Below are positions 8,264-17,099 of a DNA stretch of 64,000 bases, piece by piece; the stretch's first letter is position 1, and each line of letters opens with the position of its first letter. A model generated the notes under the pieces. It was given only the letters and a program-made list of their open reading frames with translations, searched no databases and was not told where the DNA came from. Source of the DNA: JALZVT01 sp964519335 (GTDB lineage Bacteria; Pseudomonadota; Gammaproteobacteria; Pseudomonadales; Azotimanducaceae). Location of the stretch: positions 1 through 64,000 of the forward strand of contig CAZFIA010000004.1 of NCBI GenBank assembly GCA_964519335.1. The letters are read 5' to 3'. The translations under genes and the position numbers were made by a program.

Positions 8264-9574
8264 TCACTCGGCGAGTTCTGTTACCGCCTGATAGGTGGTC
8301 GATTTCAAGTCTGCGCGCAGCGGCCAGGGTGACCCCATGAGCTGAATCATTGCGATGCTCACAATATCTTCCACCGGATCTATCCAAAACACGGTGCCGG
8401 CGGCTCCCCCCCAGGCGTACTCGCCTTTTGAACTGATGGTGGCGGCTGCTGCAGGGTCGGTCACCACGCTGAATCCCAGACCAAAGCCCACACCGTTTGA
8501 ACCCAAGGCGCCCAGCGTGGGGGTTTCGCCCGAGCCGCTTGCATCGATAGCCGCAGGTAGATGATTCAGGGTCATGTACTGGATGGTTTTGGGGCTAAGT
8601 AGCCGAGTGCCTTCATAGCTGCCGCCGTTTCTGAGCATCTCGCAGAAGCGCATGTAGTCCATGGTAGAAGACACGAGGCCGCCACCGCCGGACATTAGGG
8701 TGCCGTTGGTATAGTTACCCCGTGCATCAGTGCGCGCGGTAACATCAACATATTGGCCATTCTCTGCATCCCAGCCATGGTTGGCGAGAAATCTCTCGCG
8801 CTTGTCTTCGGGCACGTTGAAGAACGTGTCGTCCATACCGAGCGGGGTAAATATTTCTTGCTCAAGGTAATCGGCAAAGGGAACACCAGAGATGCGTTCT
8901 ACAGCGAGCCCAACAAGATCTGAGGCGACACTGTAGTGCCATTTTGAACCGGGCTGAAACTGCAGGGGTAGGGCGGCAACCCGTTCTGCGAACTCCGTTA
9001 GGTCTTTTGCCTCAAAAATCTTTGCCGCTTGGTATTTCTGGTCTACCGGATCGGCCGGGTTGAAGCCGTAAGAGAATCCTGCGGTGTGGGTAAGTAGTTG
9101 CTGCATCGTAACCGGAGTTTTTGCCGGCACAGGGTCGCCATCGGGGTTGTACACCGAGAGCTCTTTGAGTTCCGGAATGTATAGATGTACGGGATCGCTC
9201 AGCCGAAACTTGCCTTCCTCATAAAGCATCATCAGAGCCACAGCCGTGATGGGCTTGGACATCGAGTAGATTCTGAACAAGGCGTCTTTTTCTAGCGGGC
9301 GGGTATCTTTAAGTCCGCGCTGGCCGGTGGCTTCAAAGTGTACGACCTTGCCGTTTCGCGCGACCATAGTAATCATGCCCGGTACGCGTTTTTCATCGAC
9401 GTAGCTCTGTGCGAGCGACTTGATTTGGTTAAGACGTTCGGTTGAAAGCCCTTCTCGTTCCGGCTTTGCGCTCGGCACATCCCGTGCAGAGACAGAAGAG
9501 CTGAATGCCAGCAACGAGCCCAGCAACGAGCAAAGAACAAGAGAAGTGATGGGTAAGCTATTTTTGGTTTTCAT
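8264..9574 (-). CDS. Secreted class C beta-lactamase-fold serine hydrolase
   Basis: A 436-residue protein with an N-terminal signal peptide (cleavage near SVSA, residue 30) and the serine beta-lactamase/esterase fold. The nucleophile motif SxxK is S104-MS-K107; a Tyr motif (HYSVAS) and THTAGF follow. The family includes EstB-like esterases, D-aminopeptidases and PBP4*-like enzymes, and the missing YxN asparagine favours an esterase or peptidase over a true beta-lactamase. It begins 3 bases after the CaiB-type CoA-transferase, so the two form an operon. The substrate cannot be told from sequence. Confidence 0.85.
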   Translation of the reverse strand: MKTKNSLPITSLVLCSLLGSLLAFSSSVSARDVPSAKPEREGLSTERLNQIKSLAQSYVDEKRVPGMITMVARNGKVVHFEATGQRGLKDTRPLEKDALFRIYSMSKPITAVALMMLYEEGKFRLSDPVHLYIPELKELSVYNPDGDPVPAKTPVTMQQLLTHTAGFSYGFNPADPVDQKYQAAKIFEAKDLTEFAERVAALPLQFQPGSKWHYSVASDLVGLAVERISGVPFADYLEQEIFTPLGMDDTFFNVPEDKRERFLANHGWDAENGQYVDVTARTDARGNYTNGTLMSGGGGLVSSTMDYMRFCEMLRNGGSYEGTRLLSPKTIQYMTLNHLPAAIDASGSGETPTLGALGSNGVGFGLGFSVVTDPAAAATISSKGEYAWGGAAGTVFWIDPVEDIVSIAMIQLMGSPWPLRADLKSTTYQAVTELAE

Positions 9575-9577
9575 TAT

Positions 9578-10795
9578 TCAGTCTCTAATAATATTTTGAG
9601 TCAGAAGCGTGTCTACTTCGTTTTTAGGAATGCCTGCGCTCGCTAGCACGCTGCGTGTATGTTCCCCAAGTTGAGGTGCTGGCCCGCGCGGTTTCACCTC
9701 TGTGTTGGCAAACCGCATGGGAATGTTCACGGTGCGATAGTTACCCATCCTTTCGTGGCGCACTTCGGGGAACAAGCCAAGGGCGTGTGCTTGTGGATCA
9801 TCAGCTACTTCGTGCAGCCCGAGTACGGGGCCCCAGATAACGCCGGCCTCGTCAAAGATCGGGCCCCATTCGTCCCGACTTTTTGCAGCCAAGGCTGCAT
9901 CGATCATGTCGGTTAACTCCGGCATACGCCGATAGCGGTCTTTTGGGGTGGCGAAGTCTTCATTTTCTAACAGGTCGGCTCGACCAATTGCGGTTGCAAA
10001 CTTAGGCCAGTGCCTGGGCTCAGGCATGTTGAACACAATCCATTTGCCGTCGCCGCAAGGATAACGATTGGCTGTCGGAGTCAGCATTTCTTTGCGCGCG
10101 CGCTTGCGAACCGGCGCGCGATCCATTGCGGTTACCGAAAAGTCGCTGGCTTGGGTCCAAATGGCGGTTTCGAACAGTGAGGTTTCTACGGCCTGGCCTT
10201 CGCCACTGCGCTCTGCCTGACGCAATGCCGCAAGCATGCCTGCAACAAACGCTAGTCCGGCTGTGTGGTCACCCTGCGCAGGTCGGGCCATGGGTACCTC
10301 GCCGTCGTCGCCTTCGCGCATCGAGTCATAAAGACCGCTGCGGCCAAAAAACGCGGTGACGTCGTAGCCCGGTCGCCAGGCTTCTGGTCCTTCGGTGCCG
10401 TAGCCGGTGAGCGTGGCGTGCACTAATTTTGGATTAATACCCAGTAAGTGCTCGGCATCGAGGTTGAATTTTACCTGCCGGTGCTTAAGCAGATTGCACA
10501 TGAAGATATCGGCGTTCTTAACCAGCTGGTGTACGAGCGACGCACCCTCGGGTGTATCAAGCGCCACGGCGATGGATTGTTTGCCGCGGTTATCGACATC
10601 AAACTGGTAGTCGTAGCCGGCAAGCGCAGGGTCATCGAGCTTTGGCGGGCGGGTCAGATTGCGCATGGGATCGCCGGTTAAGGGTTCGATCTTGATCACT
10701 TTTGCGCCAAGGTCGGCAAGCAGAGCGCCGGCACTCGGTGACGCCATCCAGTTGTCGATTTCTAAAACGGTGATGTCATCGAGCGGTGCGGTCAC
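9578..10795 (-). CDS. CaiB/BaiF family III CoA-transferase
   Basis: At 405 residues it has the usual length of family III CoA-transferases, which move CoA between carboxylic acids through a mixed anhydride on a conserved aspartate. The candidate is Asp176 in AQGDHTAG. The N-terminal segment DLGAKVIKIE and the GPMAR-like region before the aspartate support the family. Likely substrates are acyl-CoA compounds such as carnitine, bile-acid or branched-chain acids, but nothing here decides. First gene of a two-gene unit with the serine hydrolase. Confidence 0.9.
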   Translation of the reverse strand: MTAPLDDITVLEIDNWMASPSAGALLADLGAKVIKIEPLTGDPMRNLTRPPKLDDPALAGYDYQFDVDNRGKQSIAVALDTPEGASLVHQLVKNADIFMCNLLKHRQVKFNLDAEHLLGINPKLVHATLTGYGTEGPEAWRPGYDVTAFFGRSGLYDSMREGDDGEVPMARPAQGDHTAGLAFVAGMLAALRQAERSGEGQAVETSLFETAIWTQASDFSVTAMDRAPVRKRARKEMLTPTANRYPCGDGKWIVFNMPEPRHWPKFATAIGRADLLENEDFATPKDRYRRMPELTDMIDAALAAKSRDEWGPIFDEAGVIWGPVLGLHEVADDPQAHALGLFPEVRHERMGNYRTVNIPMRFANTEVKPRGPAPQLGEHTRSVLASAGIPKNEVDTLLTQNIIRD

Positions 10796-10892
10796 GCGAG
10801 ATTCCTGGAAGGCTGGGGTGATTGAGTATTATGCCTGCTCGTCAGTATTTTGCCTTCTAGTTGCGGCGCGGGAACATTGATTAAATTTCAGC

Positions 10893-10915
10893 AACTTAGG
10901 TAGAAAACCTGAGTT
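10893..10915. terminator. Possible terminator or bidirectional hairpin
   Basis: AACTTAGGT, loop AGAAA, ACCTGAGTT: a 9-pair stem with one G-T pair, between the end of the ribokinase gene and the start of the CoA-transferase gene, both leftward. On the minus strand only a weak T-containing stretch (TGAAATTTAATC) follows, so termination is plausible but not strong. Confidence 0.35.
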
Positions 10916-10934
10916 AATTTCTCGCAGGCTGTTG

Positions 10935-11894
10935 CTATTTCTGACTGCGCGCAAGAAAGGCATCCACTGCAGCTCGATCCGGGATCGAGCTTGCGGCGCC
11001 AGCGGCGGTTACGGCCAGAGCGCCCGCGGCACTGGCAAGCGTTAAGGCCTCCGGAAAATCTGCATCTTGCGACAGCGCAGCTAACAGGTAGCCGGTGAAG
11101 GCATCGCCGGCAGCGGTTTCATCCACCGGCGTCACTGTATGCGCGGGTACAAAATTGAAACCCGAGCTCTCCGGCTCAAAATAGTGAAGTCCTTCAGAAC
11201 CTAGCGTCAGGACCGAAGCGGCATTTGGGTAGCGTTCTTTGAGGGCTGCCATAACCGCCTCTTGAGATTGTTCGCCAGTGAGGGCCGCGGCCTCGTGGAG
11301 GTTGAGGACAAACAGCCGCACGGCGTCCAGCGGATAGCCCTGAATGCGTTCGTCGGGTGGGGCGATGTTGAATGCGACGCGCAGCTTTTTTTGGTCTGCC
11401 TGTGCCAGCACGTAATCCAGTTCGTTGATTTCGTTTTGCAGGAGCAGCCAGTCGGCGGGTTTGATTTGGTCTAAAACACTATCTATATAGTCTCGACTCA
11501 GTAAGCGGTTGGTTCCGCCGTTAATGACGATGGAGTTTTCGCCCTTGTCGTTCACCTGTATCAGCGCGTGACCGCTGGCGCCTTCCAGGACTTGCACGGG
11601 TTCGACCGTCGCCCCAGCGTCTGCGAGTAAGTCCAACAGCCAGGTGGCGTCGCCGCCGATGGCGCCCGCGTGGGTCACCTCTGCGCCGGCTTTGGCGGCT
11701 GCCAGCGATTGGTTCAGGCCTTTGCCGCCAGGAAAAACATCGTACGCTTTGGCAGCAACGGTTTCGCCACTGCCGGCGAGTTCGGTCACCCGGTAAACAT
11801 GGTCGATGCACAGCGAGCCTAAATTGAAGATAGCGATGACAGGCTCCCGTTGCGTTGATTTAAAGGCATACTTTACGCCACGGATTAAAAACAA
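10935..11894 (-). CDS. PfkB-family sugar kinase, ribokinase-like
   Basis: A ribokinase-family carbohydrate kinase: N-terminal glycine motif GGKGLNQSLA and C-terminal signature DETAAGDAFTGYL, whose Asp is the catalytic base. It probably phosphorylates ribose or a nucleoside-derived sugar at the expense of ATP; a role with the purine nucleoside genes far to the right is only a thought. The start is unclear. The frame opens at a TTG at 11894 with no ribosome binding site, and no ATG, GTG or TTG follows before the conserved IAIFNLGS. An ATC codon at 11837-11835 preceded by GGGAG fits homologous N termini best. With the ATC start the protein is about 300 residues. Confidence 0.85.
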   Translation of the reverse strand: MFLIRGVKYAFKSTQREPVIAIFNLGSLCIDHVYRVTELAGSGETVAAKAYDVFPGGKGLNQSLAAAKAGAEVTHAGAIGGDATWLLDLLADAGATVEPVQVLEGASGHALIQVNDKGENSIVINGGTNRLLSRDYIDSVLDQIKPADWLLLQNEINELDYVLAQADQKKLRVAFNIAPPDERIQGYPLDAVRLFVLNLHEAAALTGEQSQEAVMAALKERYPNAASVLTLGSEGLHYFEPESSGFNFVPAHTVTPVDETAAGDAFTGYLLAALSQDADFPEALTLASAAGALAVTAAGAASSIPDRAAVDAFLARSQK

Positions 11895-11905
11895 AGAACT
11901 GGCAA

Positions 11906-11920
11906 TACCTGGTACAGGTA
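11906..11920. promoter_or_regulatory. Palindrome between divergent ribokinase and hydrolase genes
   Basis: TACCTG-GTA-CAGGTA, a perfect 6-base inverted repeat with a 3-base centre, in the short gap between two divergent genes. Its position suggests an operator for a local regulator, but no regulator gene is nearby. Confidence 0.35.
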
Positions 11921-11932
11921 GGGGACGGACAG

Positions 11933-12670
11933 ATGCTTGAAGACGAAGTGATCATTACAACTACCGCAGGGCCAATGAATACCTTTGTGGTGCGCCCCGA
12001 TGAAGAGGGTCCGTTTCCTGTAGTGCTATTTTATATGGACGCACCCGGCAAACGCGAAGAATTGCACGACATGGCGCGGCGCATTGCGAGCGCTGGCTAC
12101 CTGGTGGCCTTACCCAACCTGTACTACCGGGAAACGCCGAAGTTTGACATGCAGTGGGACGACGCCGGGCGCGAAGCGATGTTTGCGATGACCCGGCATT
12201 TAAGCATTGAGCTGATCATGGACGATACGCGTGACCTTCTGAAGTTTGTTGATGGTCATGCGGATGCAGACAGTTCGCGTATAGGAGCGGTGGGTTACTG
12301 CATGAGTGGCCCTTTTGTTTTCGCGGCTGCTGGCCGATTTGCAGAACGCATTAACTGTGCCGCCTCTATCTATGGCGCAAACCTGCTGACCAAGCGAAGC
12401 GATTCGCCGCATTTGTCAGCTAAAGACATCAAAGGTGAAATGTACTTTGCGTGCGCTGAGATCGATCACTATGCACCCAAAGAACAGATTGACGAGCTGG
12501 AGGCGCATCTTTCGGCGTTACCGATAAATTGTCGGCTTGAGTGGTATCCCGGTGCCGAACACGGTTTTGCTTTTCCCGGACGCGGCAGCATTTACCACAA
12601 GCCCAGCGCCGAACGTCACTGGGCGCGGTTACACAGCCTGTTCCAGCGCAATCTTAAATCGGCGGTCTGA
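11933..12670 (+). CDS. Dienelactone hydrolase family protein
   Basis: A 245-residue alpha/beta hydrolase with the Cys-Asp-His triad typical of dienelactone hydrolases: Cys123 in GYCMSG, Asp178 in EIDHY and His210 in AEHGFAF. True dienelactone hydrolase opens the lactone ring in chlorocatechol breakdown, but the family is broad and no other aromatic-pathway gene is here. A GGGGACGGA ribosome site precedes the ATG. Its 3' end overlaps the convergent amidase gene by 17 bases. Confidence 0.88.
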   Translation: MLEDEVIITTTAGPMNTFVVRPDEEGPFPVVLFYMDAPGKREELHDMARRIASAGYLVALPNLYYRETPKFDMQWDDAGREAMFAMTRHLSIELIMDDTRDLLKFVDGHADADSSRIGAVGYCMSGPFVFAAAGRFAERINCAASIYGANLLTKRSDSPHLSAKDIKGEMYFACAEIDHYAPKEQIDELEAHLSALPINCRLEWYPGAEHGFAFPGRGSIYHKPSAERHWARLHSLFQRNLKSAV

Positions 12671-14063
12671 GGTTCAGACCGAGATCGGTTTCCAGCGCAT
12701 AAGCGAGTTTCAGCACGGCAAGGTCGCTCTTGGGCGGCCCCACAATCTGCAAACCCACTGGCAGGCCCTCGGGACTCAGGCCCACGGGCAAAGACAGCGC
12801 AGGCAAATCGGTAATTGAAATCACGCAACAGCTCGACATCCAGTCGAGATAGGTCGACATCTGTTGGCCGTTAATTTCTTGCACCCATTCCTGATCGGCT
12901 GGAAACGGCGGTACCTGGACGGTGGGCAACACCAGAAAGTCCCAGTCTTCGAAGAACTTGACGAACTCGCGTGTGATGCGGGTACGTTCTAACTCTGATG
13001 CGTGAAAGCTTGCGAAGTCGAGATCAAATGATTTCTCGATGTTCCAGACAGCCGTGTCTTTGGTGTGATCCCGCCAATCTGGGTAAAGGCTTTGCAGCGA
13101 GTTGCCCAGGGTGCGCACGGCCGCTGCGCGTTGGGTTTGAAACACATCCATAGCGCCGGTCACATCGGGATAGGCCTCGTCAACGACGCAACCTAAGGCG
13201 CGCAAGTTATCAAGCGCTGCCTTGCACACGTGATGAATGCCTGCGTCAACCGGGTAGGCGTTGAAGTCGCGGGTCCAGGCGATGCGGGAGTTTTTGAAAT
13301 CCTGCTCAAGTGGCCCACTAAATTGACCGGGGTCATCATCGAAGCTAAGTGGATCACTCGCATCAAATCCGGCGATCACGGACAGCATCAGTCCCAGATC
13401 GCGAACGTTGCGTGCCATGGGGCCTTGAACCGCGATGCGGGCCATCCAACCGAGCAGGCCTTCGCCAGGCACTCGACCCACACTGGGTCGCATGCCAACA
13501 ACGCCGCAGAAACTCGCTGGATTGCGCAGGCTGCCGCCAAAGTCGCTGCCGTCGGCCAACGGCAGCATGTGGCTTGCAAGCGAAGCCGCCGCGCCGCCGC
13601 TACTGCCCCCGGCGCTACGGGTTTGATCGAAGGGATTGAGTGTGGTGCCAAACACGGGATTGAAGGTGTGCGATCCAAAACCAAATTCGGGCACATTCGT
13701 TTTACCAATAAACACGCCGCCTGCCGCTCGAAGTCGCGATGCAAGAATGCAGTCGGCCTTGGCCGGATGTTTGCCCAGCAGCGGTGACCCGTGTGAGGTC
13801 TTAAACCCACGCACATCAGCCAGATCTTTCACCGCCAGAGGAAAACCTGTGAGGGCCGGGGCGTTGCCGGCTGCTAGTGCGCTATCTGCAAGCTCAGCGG
13901 CCTGAAGTGCTGCATCGGGCTCGATGCGACTCACCATGGCATTGATTGTGGGGTTTACCTCGTCAATTCGGGCGAGGTAGTCAAGCATGGCCTCGCGGGC
14001 GGAAAGCCGGCGTTCCTGCAGTGCGTCGCGCAGTTCAATAGCGGTGAGATCAGTAATCGACAA
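12654..14063 (-). CDS. Amidase signature family hydrolase
   Basis: A 469-residue amidase-signature enzyme. The Ser-cisSer-Lys triad is visible as Lys79 (AVKDLAD), Ser154 in AGGSSGGAAA and Ser178 in DFGGSLRNP. Members hydrolyse amides from glutaminyl-tRNA to aryl and fatty amides. It stands alone and has no GatB or GatC neighbour, so it is not GatA. The specific substrate is unknown. The gene is convergent with, and overlaps, the dienelactone hydrolase gene. Confidence 0.9.
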   Translation of the reverse strand: MSITDLTAIELRDALQERRLSAREAMLDYLARIDEVNPTINAMVSRIEPDAALQAAELADSALAAGNAPALTGFPLAVKDLADVRGFKTSHGSPLLGKHPAKADCILASRLRAAGGVFIGKTNVPEFGFGSHTFNPVFGTTLNPFDQTRSAGGSSGGAAASLASHMLPLADGSDFGGSLRNPASFCGVVGMRPSVGRVPGEGLLGWMARIAVQGPMARNVRDLGLMLSVIAGFDASDPLSFDDDPGQFSGPLEQDFKNSRIAWTRDFNAYPVDAGIHHVCKAALDNLRALGCVVDEAYPDVTGAMDVFQTQRAAAVRTLGNSLQSLYPDWRDHTKDTAVWNIEKSFDLDFASFHASELERTRITREFVKFFEDWDFLVLPTVQVPPFPADQEWVQEINGQQMSTYLDWMSSCCVISITDLPALSLPVGLSPEGLPVGLQIVGPPKSDLAVLKLAYALETDLGLNLRPPI

Positions 14064-14102
14064 AGCAGTCTCCGTGAGCCGGGTGATCAGGTTTACAATG
14101 CT

Positions 14103-14930
14103 TTGGTGTCATTAACAACTAAAGCTTCTAGTTCAGCTTCTCGTCCCGCTTCTACGATTGTGTTGCAGTCGCATCGACAGCCGCTGCCGCATCCCTGGAT
14201 TGAAACTGCGCTGGCGTCGGTTCGCTCCTGGGCCGAGGGTCGCGGGTATTCCTATCGATTTATTGATGACGCGCTGTTTGATGAACTCACGACTGCTGAG
14301 CGTTCGCACTGTAGCGCGCAGCTCGTGGTGGCCTCTGACCTTGCGCGCTTACGCTGGTGTCAGCGTCTGCTGCGTGAGGGCGCAACGCGGGTAGTCTGGT
14401 GTGATGCCGATACCTTGATCTTTGATGAGGACGTGCTTGAGTTGAGTCCGGCATCCTGTGCGTTCGGGCGTGAGTTGTGGTTGCAACATGGCGCTGCAGA
14501 TAACAAAGATAACAGCAAGCTCAAACTCTACAAGAAGATTCATAACGCGTTTATGCAGTTCTCGGCGGGCGATCCGGTGCTGGATTTTTATGCCTTTGCT
14601 GCTGCCCGGCTTATTGACAATCATGCAACGCAGTCGGCGGGTCCTATGGTTGCGCAGCTAGCGGGCCCCAAATTTCTGACCCACCTGCACAATGTGTTGA
14701 GCTTCGATGTTGTCGAGAGCGCTCAGGTTGTGAGCCCGGTTCTTGCACAGGCCCTTTTGAATGCCGATTCCGCGGTACTTGCTCGCTACGTCGGCGCGGC
14801 GAGTGCCCCCGCGGCCGCTGTGAATCTTTGCTGCTCAGAGGTGCAGCGCGGGACGCTTACAGACCAACAAATGCAGGACCTTGTTGAATTGCTATTGGCG
14901 CGCGGTGCGCGCGCCTTTGGAAGCGGCTAG
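14103..14930 (+). CDS. Putative GT-A type glycosyltransferase with DxD motif
   Basis: A 275-residue protein without close recognition. The segment from about residue 75 (VVASDLARLRWCQRLL) to DADTLIF at 101-107 resembles the R-x2-x-L plus DxD arrangement of sugar-nucleotide-binding glycosyltransferases such as GT32 or GT8, where the acidic pair binds metal and nucleotide sugar. It lacks a signal peptide. It starts at TTG (14103) or GTG (14106). It stands between the divergent amidase and the LLM oxidoreductase and shares no clear pathway with them. Confidence 0.55.
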   Translation: MVSLTTKASSSASRPASTIVLQSHRQPLPHPWIETALASVRSWAEGRGYSYRFIDDALFDELTTAERSHCSAQLVVASDLARLRWCQRLLREGATRVVWCDADTLIFDEDVLELSPASCAFGRELWLQHGAADNKDNSKLKLYKKIHNAFMQFSAGDPVLDFYAFAAARLIDNHATQSAGPMVAQLAGPKFLTHLHNVLSFDVVESAQVVSPVLAQALLNADSAVLARYVGAASAPAAAVNLCCSEVQRGTLTDQQMQDLVELLLARGARAFGSG

Positions 14931-14966
14931 TATGAGGGGCACTTGATCTAGCAGAAGGGGAGAGCT

Positions 14967-16052
14967 GTGGAACTTGGAATTTGTGTCGCATCACACATCA
15001 ATGAAATTAACTATGTCGTGCGGGCGGAAGAGCTGGGGTTCAGTCACGCCTGGCTTGCAGATAGCCAGATGCTCTGGTCTGACTGCTACGCAACGCTTGC
15101 GCTCGCAGCCACCAAAACCTCGCGCATTAAACTGGGCACAGGCGTCGCCGTTGCCGGCACTCGACCGCCTGCGGTAAACGCGGCCGGCATAGCCACTATT
15201 AACGCGCTGGCACCCGGGCGCACGTTTTTTGGCGTTGGCTCCGGCAATACCGCAATGCGGGTGATGGGCTTGCCGCCGCAGCGCATTAAAGACTTCGGGC
15301 AATATTTGCGCACCATGCAACCGTTGCTGCGGGGAGAAGAAGCGGAGCTTGCCGTTGAGACGGGTCCAGTTGCAGGCAGTACAACGCTCATTCGTCACAT
15401 CATGCCCGACAAGGGCTTTGTGAATTTTGCAGAACCCATCCCCATGTACGTGTCGGGTTTTGGGCCCAAGTCGCTGGCGCTTGCAGGCCAATATGGCGAC
15501 GGCGCGGTGATTGCACTGGCGGTTAACTCAGATTCCATGAACTTTGTGTGGCATGCCCTCGAAGAGGGTGCACGCGAGATAGGCAGAACACTCTCCCGGG
15601 ATAGCTTCCACACCACAGCATTAACGGCAATAACGGTGCTCGACGACGGGGAGGCAATTGATTCTGCCCGCGTTAAATCTGAATGTGGCGCGATGGCGAT
15701 GGCCGCGGTGCACTACGCCTACGATCAGTGGCGCAACTTTGGTCACCAGCCGCCTAACTCTCTGGCGGAGATCTGGGAAGACTACACCGCGATGCTTGAG
15801 CAGGTACCTGCTGAACGACGCCATCAACGTATTCATGCCGGACACAACTGTTGGGTGTTGCCAGAAGAAGAGAAGTTTCTCACGCCCAAAGTACTCAGCA
15901 GTAGCTCGCTGATTGGTACGCGGGATCAAATAATCGAGCAACTACAGAGCCTTGCAGACGCCGGGTTGAGCCAGGTGATGGTGTTGCCGAATTTTGATGC
16001 GCGCTTCGAGAATTTGGAGCGTCTGGGTAAAGATCTGATTGGGCAGATTTAG
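14967..16052 (+). CDS. LLM-class (luciferase-like) flavin oxidoreductase
   Basis: A 361-residue TIM-barrel protein of the luciferase-like monooxygenase / F420-dependent reductase superfamily. Supporting segments are AEELGFSHAWLADSQ near residue 21, KLGTGVAVAGTRPPAVNAA and FGVGSGNTA. Members use FMN or F420; which one is not clear here, and none of the F420 biosynthesis genes lies in this window. A GTG start with a good GGGGAG site just upstream is preferred. It begins a rightward run with an SDR enzyme and an acyl-CoA dehydrogenase-like protein, suggesting one catabolic route for a lipid-like or cyclic compound. Confidence 0.85.
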   Translation: MELGICVASHINEINYVVRAEELGFSHAWLADSQMLWSDCYATLALAATKTSRIKLGTGVAVAGTRPPAVNAAGIATINALAPGRTFFGVGSGNTAMRVMGLPPQRIKDFGQYLRTMQPLLRGEEAELAVETGPVAGSTTLIRHIMPDKGFVNFAEPIPMYVSGFGPKSLALAGQYGDGAVIALAVNSDSMNFVWHALEEGAREIGRTLSRDSFHTTALTAITVLDDGEAIDSARVKSECGAMAMAAVHYAYDQWRNFGHQPPNSLAEIWEDYTAMLEQVPAERRHQRIHAGHNCWVLPEEEKFLTPKVLSSSSLIGTRDQIIEQLQSLADAGLSQVMVLPNFDARFENLERLGKDLIGQI

Positions 16053-16085
16053 CCGGTTATTTGAAACTAGATTAAAGAGAACGCT

Positions 16086-17099
16086 ATGAAAGACTTTAAC
16101 GGAAAGATTGCAGTGGTCACTGGCGGTGGCACCGGGATGGGCAGAGAACTGGTGTTGGCGCTGGTAAGCGCCGGTGCCCACGTGGCCATGTGTGATGTGT
16201 CGGCTGCGAACATGGCCGAGACGGCTGAGCTCGCCGCAGATGTAAACGGCGACCTTAAGGTCACCACACACCTGTGCGATGTGAGCCAGGAAGAGGCGAT
16301 GAATAACTTTCGCGACGAAGTGGTTGCGCAGCACGCAACGGACCATATTCATTTGCTGTTCAACAACGCAGGCATCGCCGGTGGCGGCAGCTTTGTAGAC
16401 GGCGAACGTAGCGAGTGGGAACGCACGTTTGGCGTGTGCTGGTATGGCGTGTATTACGGTGCGCGCGCGTTTATGCCGCTGCTTGTTGCAGCGGATGAAG
16501 CCCACATCACCAACACCAGCAGCGTGAATGGATTTTGGGCAACCATCGGTCATATGGTTCCGCACACCTCTTACTCGGCGGCGAAGTTTGCGGTGAAAGG
16601 GTTCACCGAGGCGCTGATTAACGATCTCAGACTAAACGCACCCCACGTGGGGGTTAGCCTGGTTATGCCTGGACACATTGGCACCTCGATTGCCATCAAT
16701 TCGGGCCTGGTGCATGGCCATAACGCACCACTCGACATGACCGCCGAGGAGGTGGCCGTGGCGCGGGAGCGCATGATTGCTGCAGGGTTACCGGTAGACA
16801 ATGAACCCGACGATCATATTCGGGCCGCCGTGGCGGCGGGACAGCAAGGGTTTAAAGACAACGCCCCCATGACGGCGGCGACTGCGGCCGAGGTCATTCT
16901 CAATGGCGTGCGGGACAATCGCTGGCGCATTCTTGTTGGCGAAGATGCGCAGGCTCTTGACTCCCACGTTCGCAAAGACCCCGAGGCGGCGTACGATGCA
17001 AACTTCATGGACCGCCTGAGGGCAGAAGGTCATTTTGGCGGCCTGACCCAGACCGCGGCGAGTGCCACTACTAGCTCAGACACGGGCGCAGATAGTTGA
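16086..17099 (+). CDS. Short-chain dehydrogenase/reductase
   Basis: A classical SDR with the TGGGTGMG cofactor loop at residues 12-19, NNAGIAG near 95 and the catalytic YSAAK. It oxidises or reduces an alcohol/ketone with NAD or NADP; Asp in the MCDVSA segment after strand two hints at NAD. At 337 residues it is longer than the usual 250, with a C-terminal extension ending in a low-complexity Ala/Thr/Ser tail. It lies 33 bases after the LLM gene, and its TGA overlaps the next ATG by one base, so the three genes look co-transcribed. Confidence 0.9.
   Translation: MKDFNGKIAVVTGGGTGMGRELVLALVSAGAHVAMCDVSAANMAETAELAADVNGDLKVTTHLCDVSQEEAMNNFRDEVVAQHATDHIHLLFNNAGIAGGGSFVDGERSEWERTFGVCWYGVYYGARAFMPLLVAADEAHITNTSSVNGFWATIGHMVPHTSYSAAKFAVKGFTEALINDLRLNAPHVGVSLVMPGHIGTSIAINSGLVHGHNAPLDMTAEEVAVARERMIAAGLPVDNEPDDHIRAAVAAGQQGFKDNAPMTAATAAEVILNGVRDNRWRILVGEDAQALDSHVRKDPEAAYDANFMDRLRAEGHFGGLTQTAASATTSSDTGADS

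Noticed and set aside
13230..13787. A 185-residue rightward frame opposite the amidase
   Set aside because: It mirrors the amidase coding DNA, and the amidase signature on the other strand is decisive.
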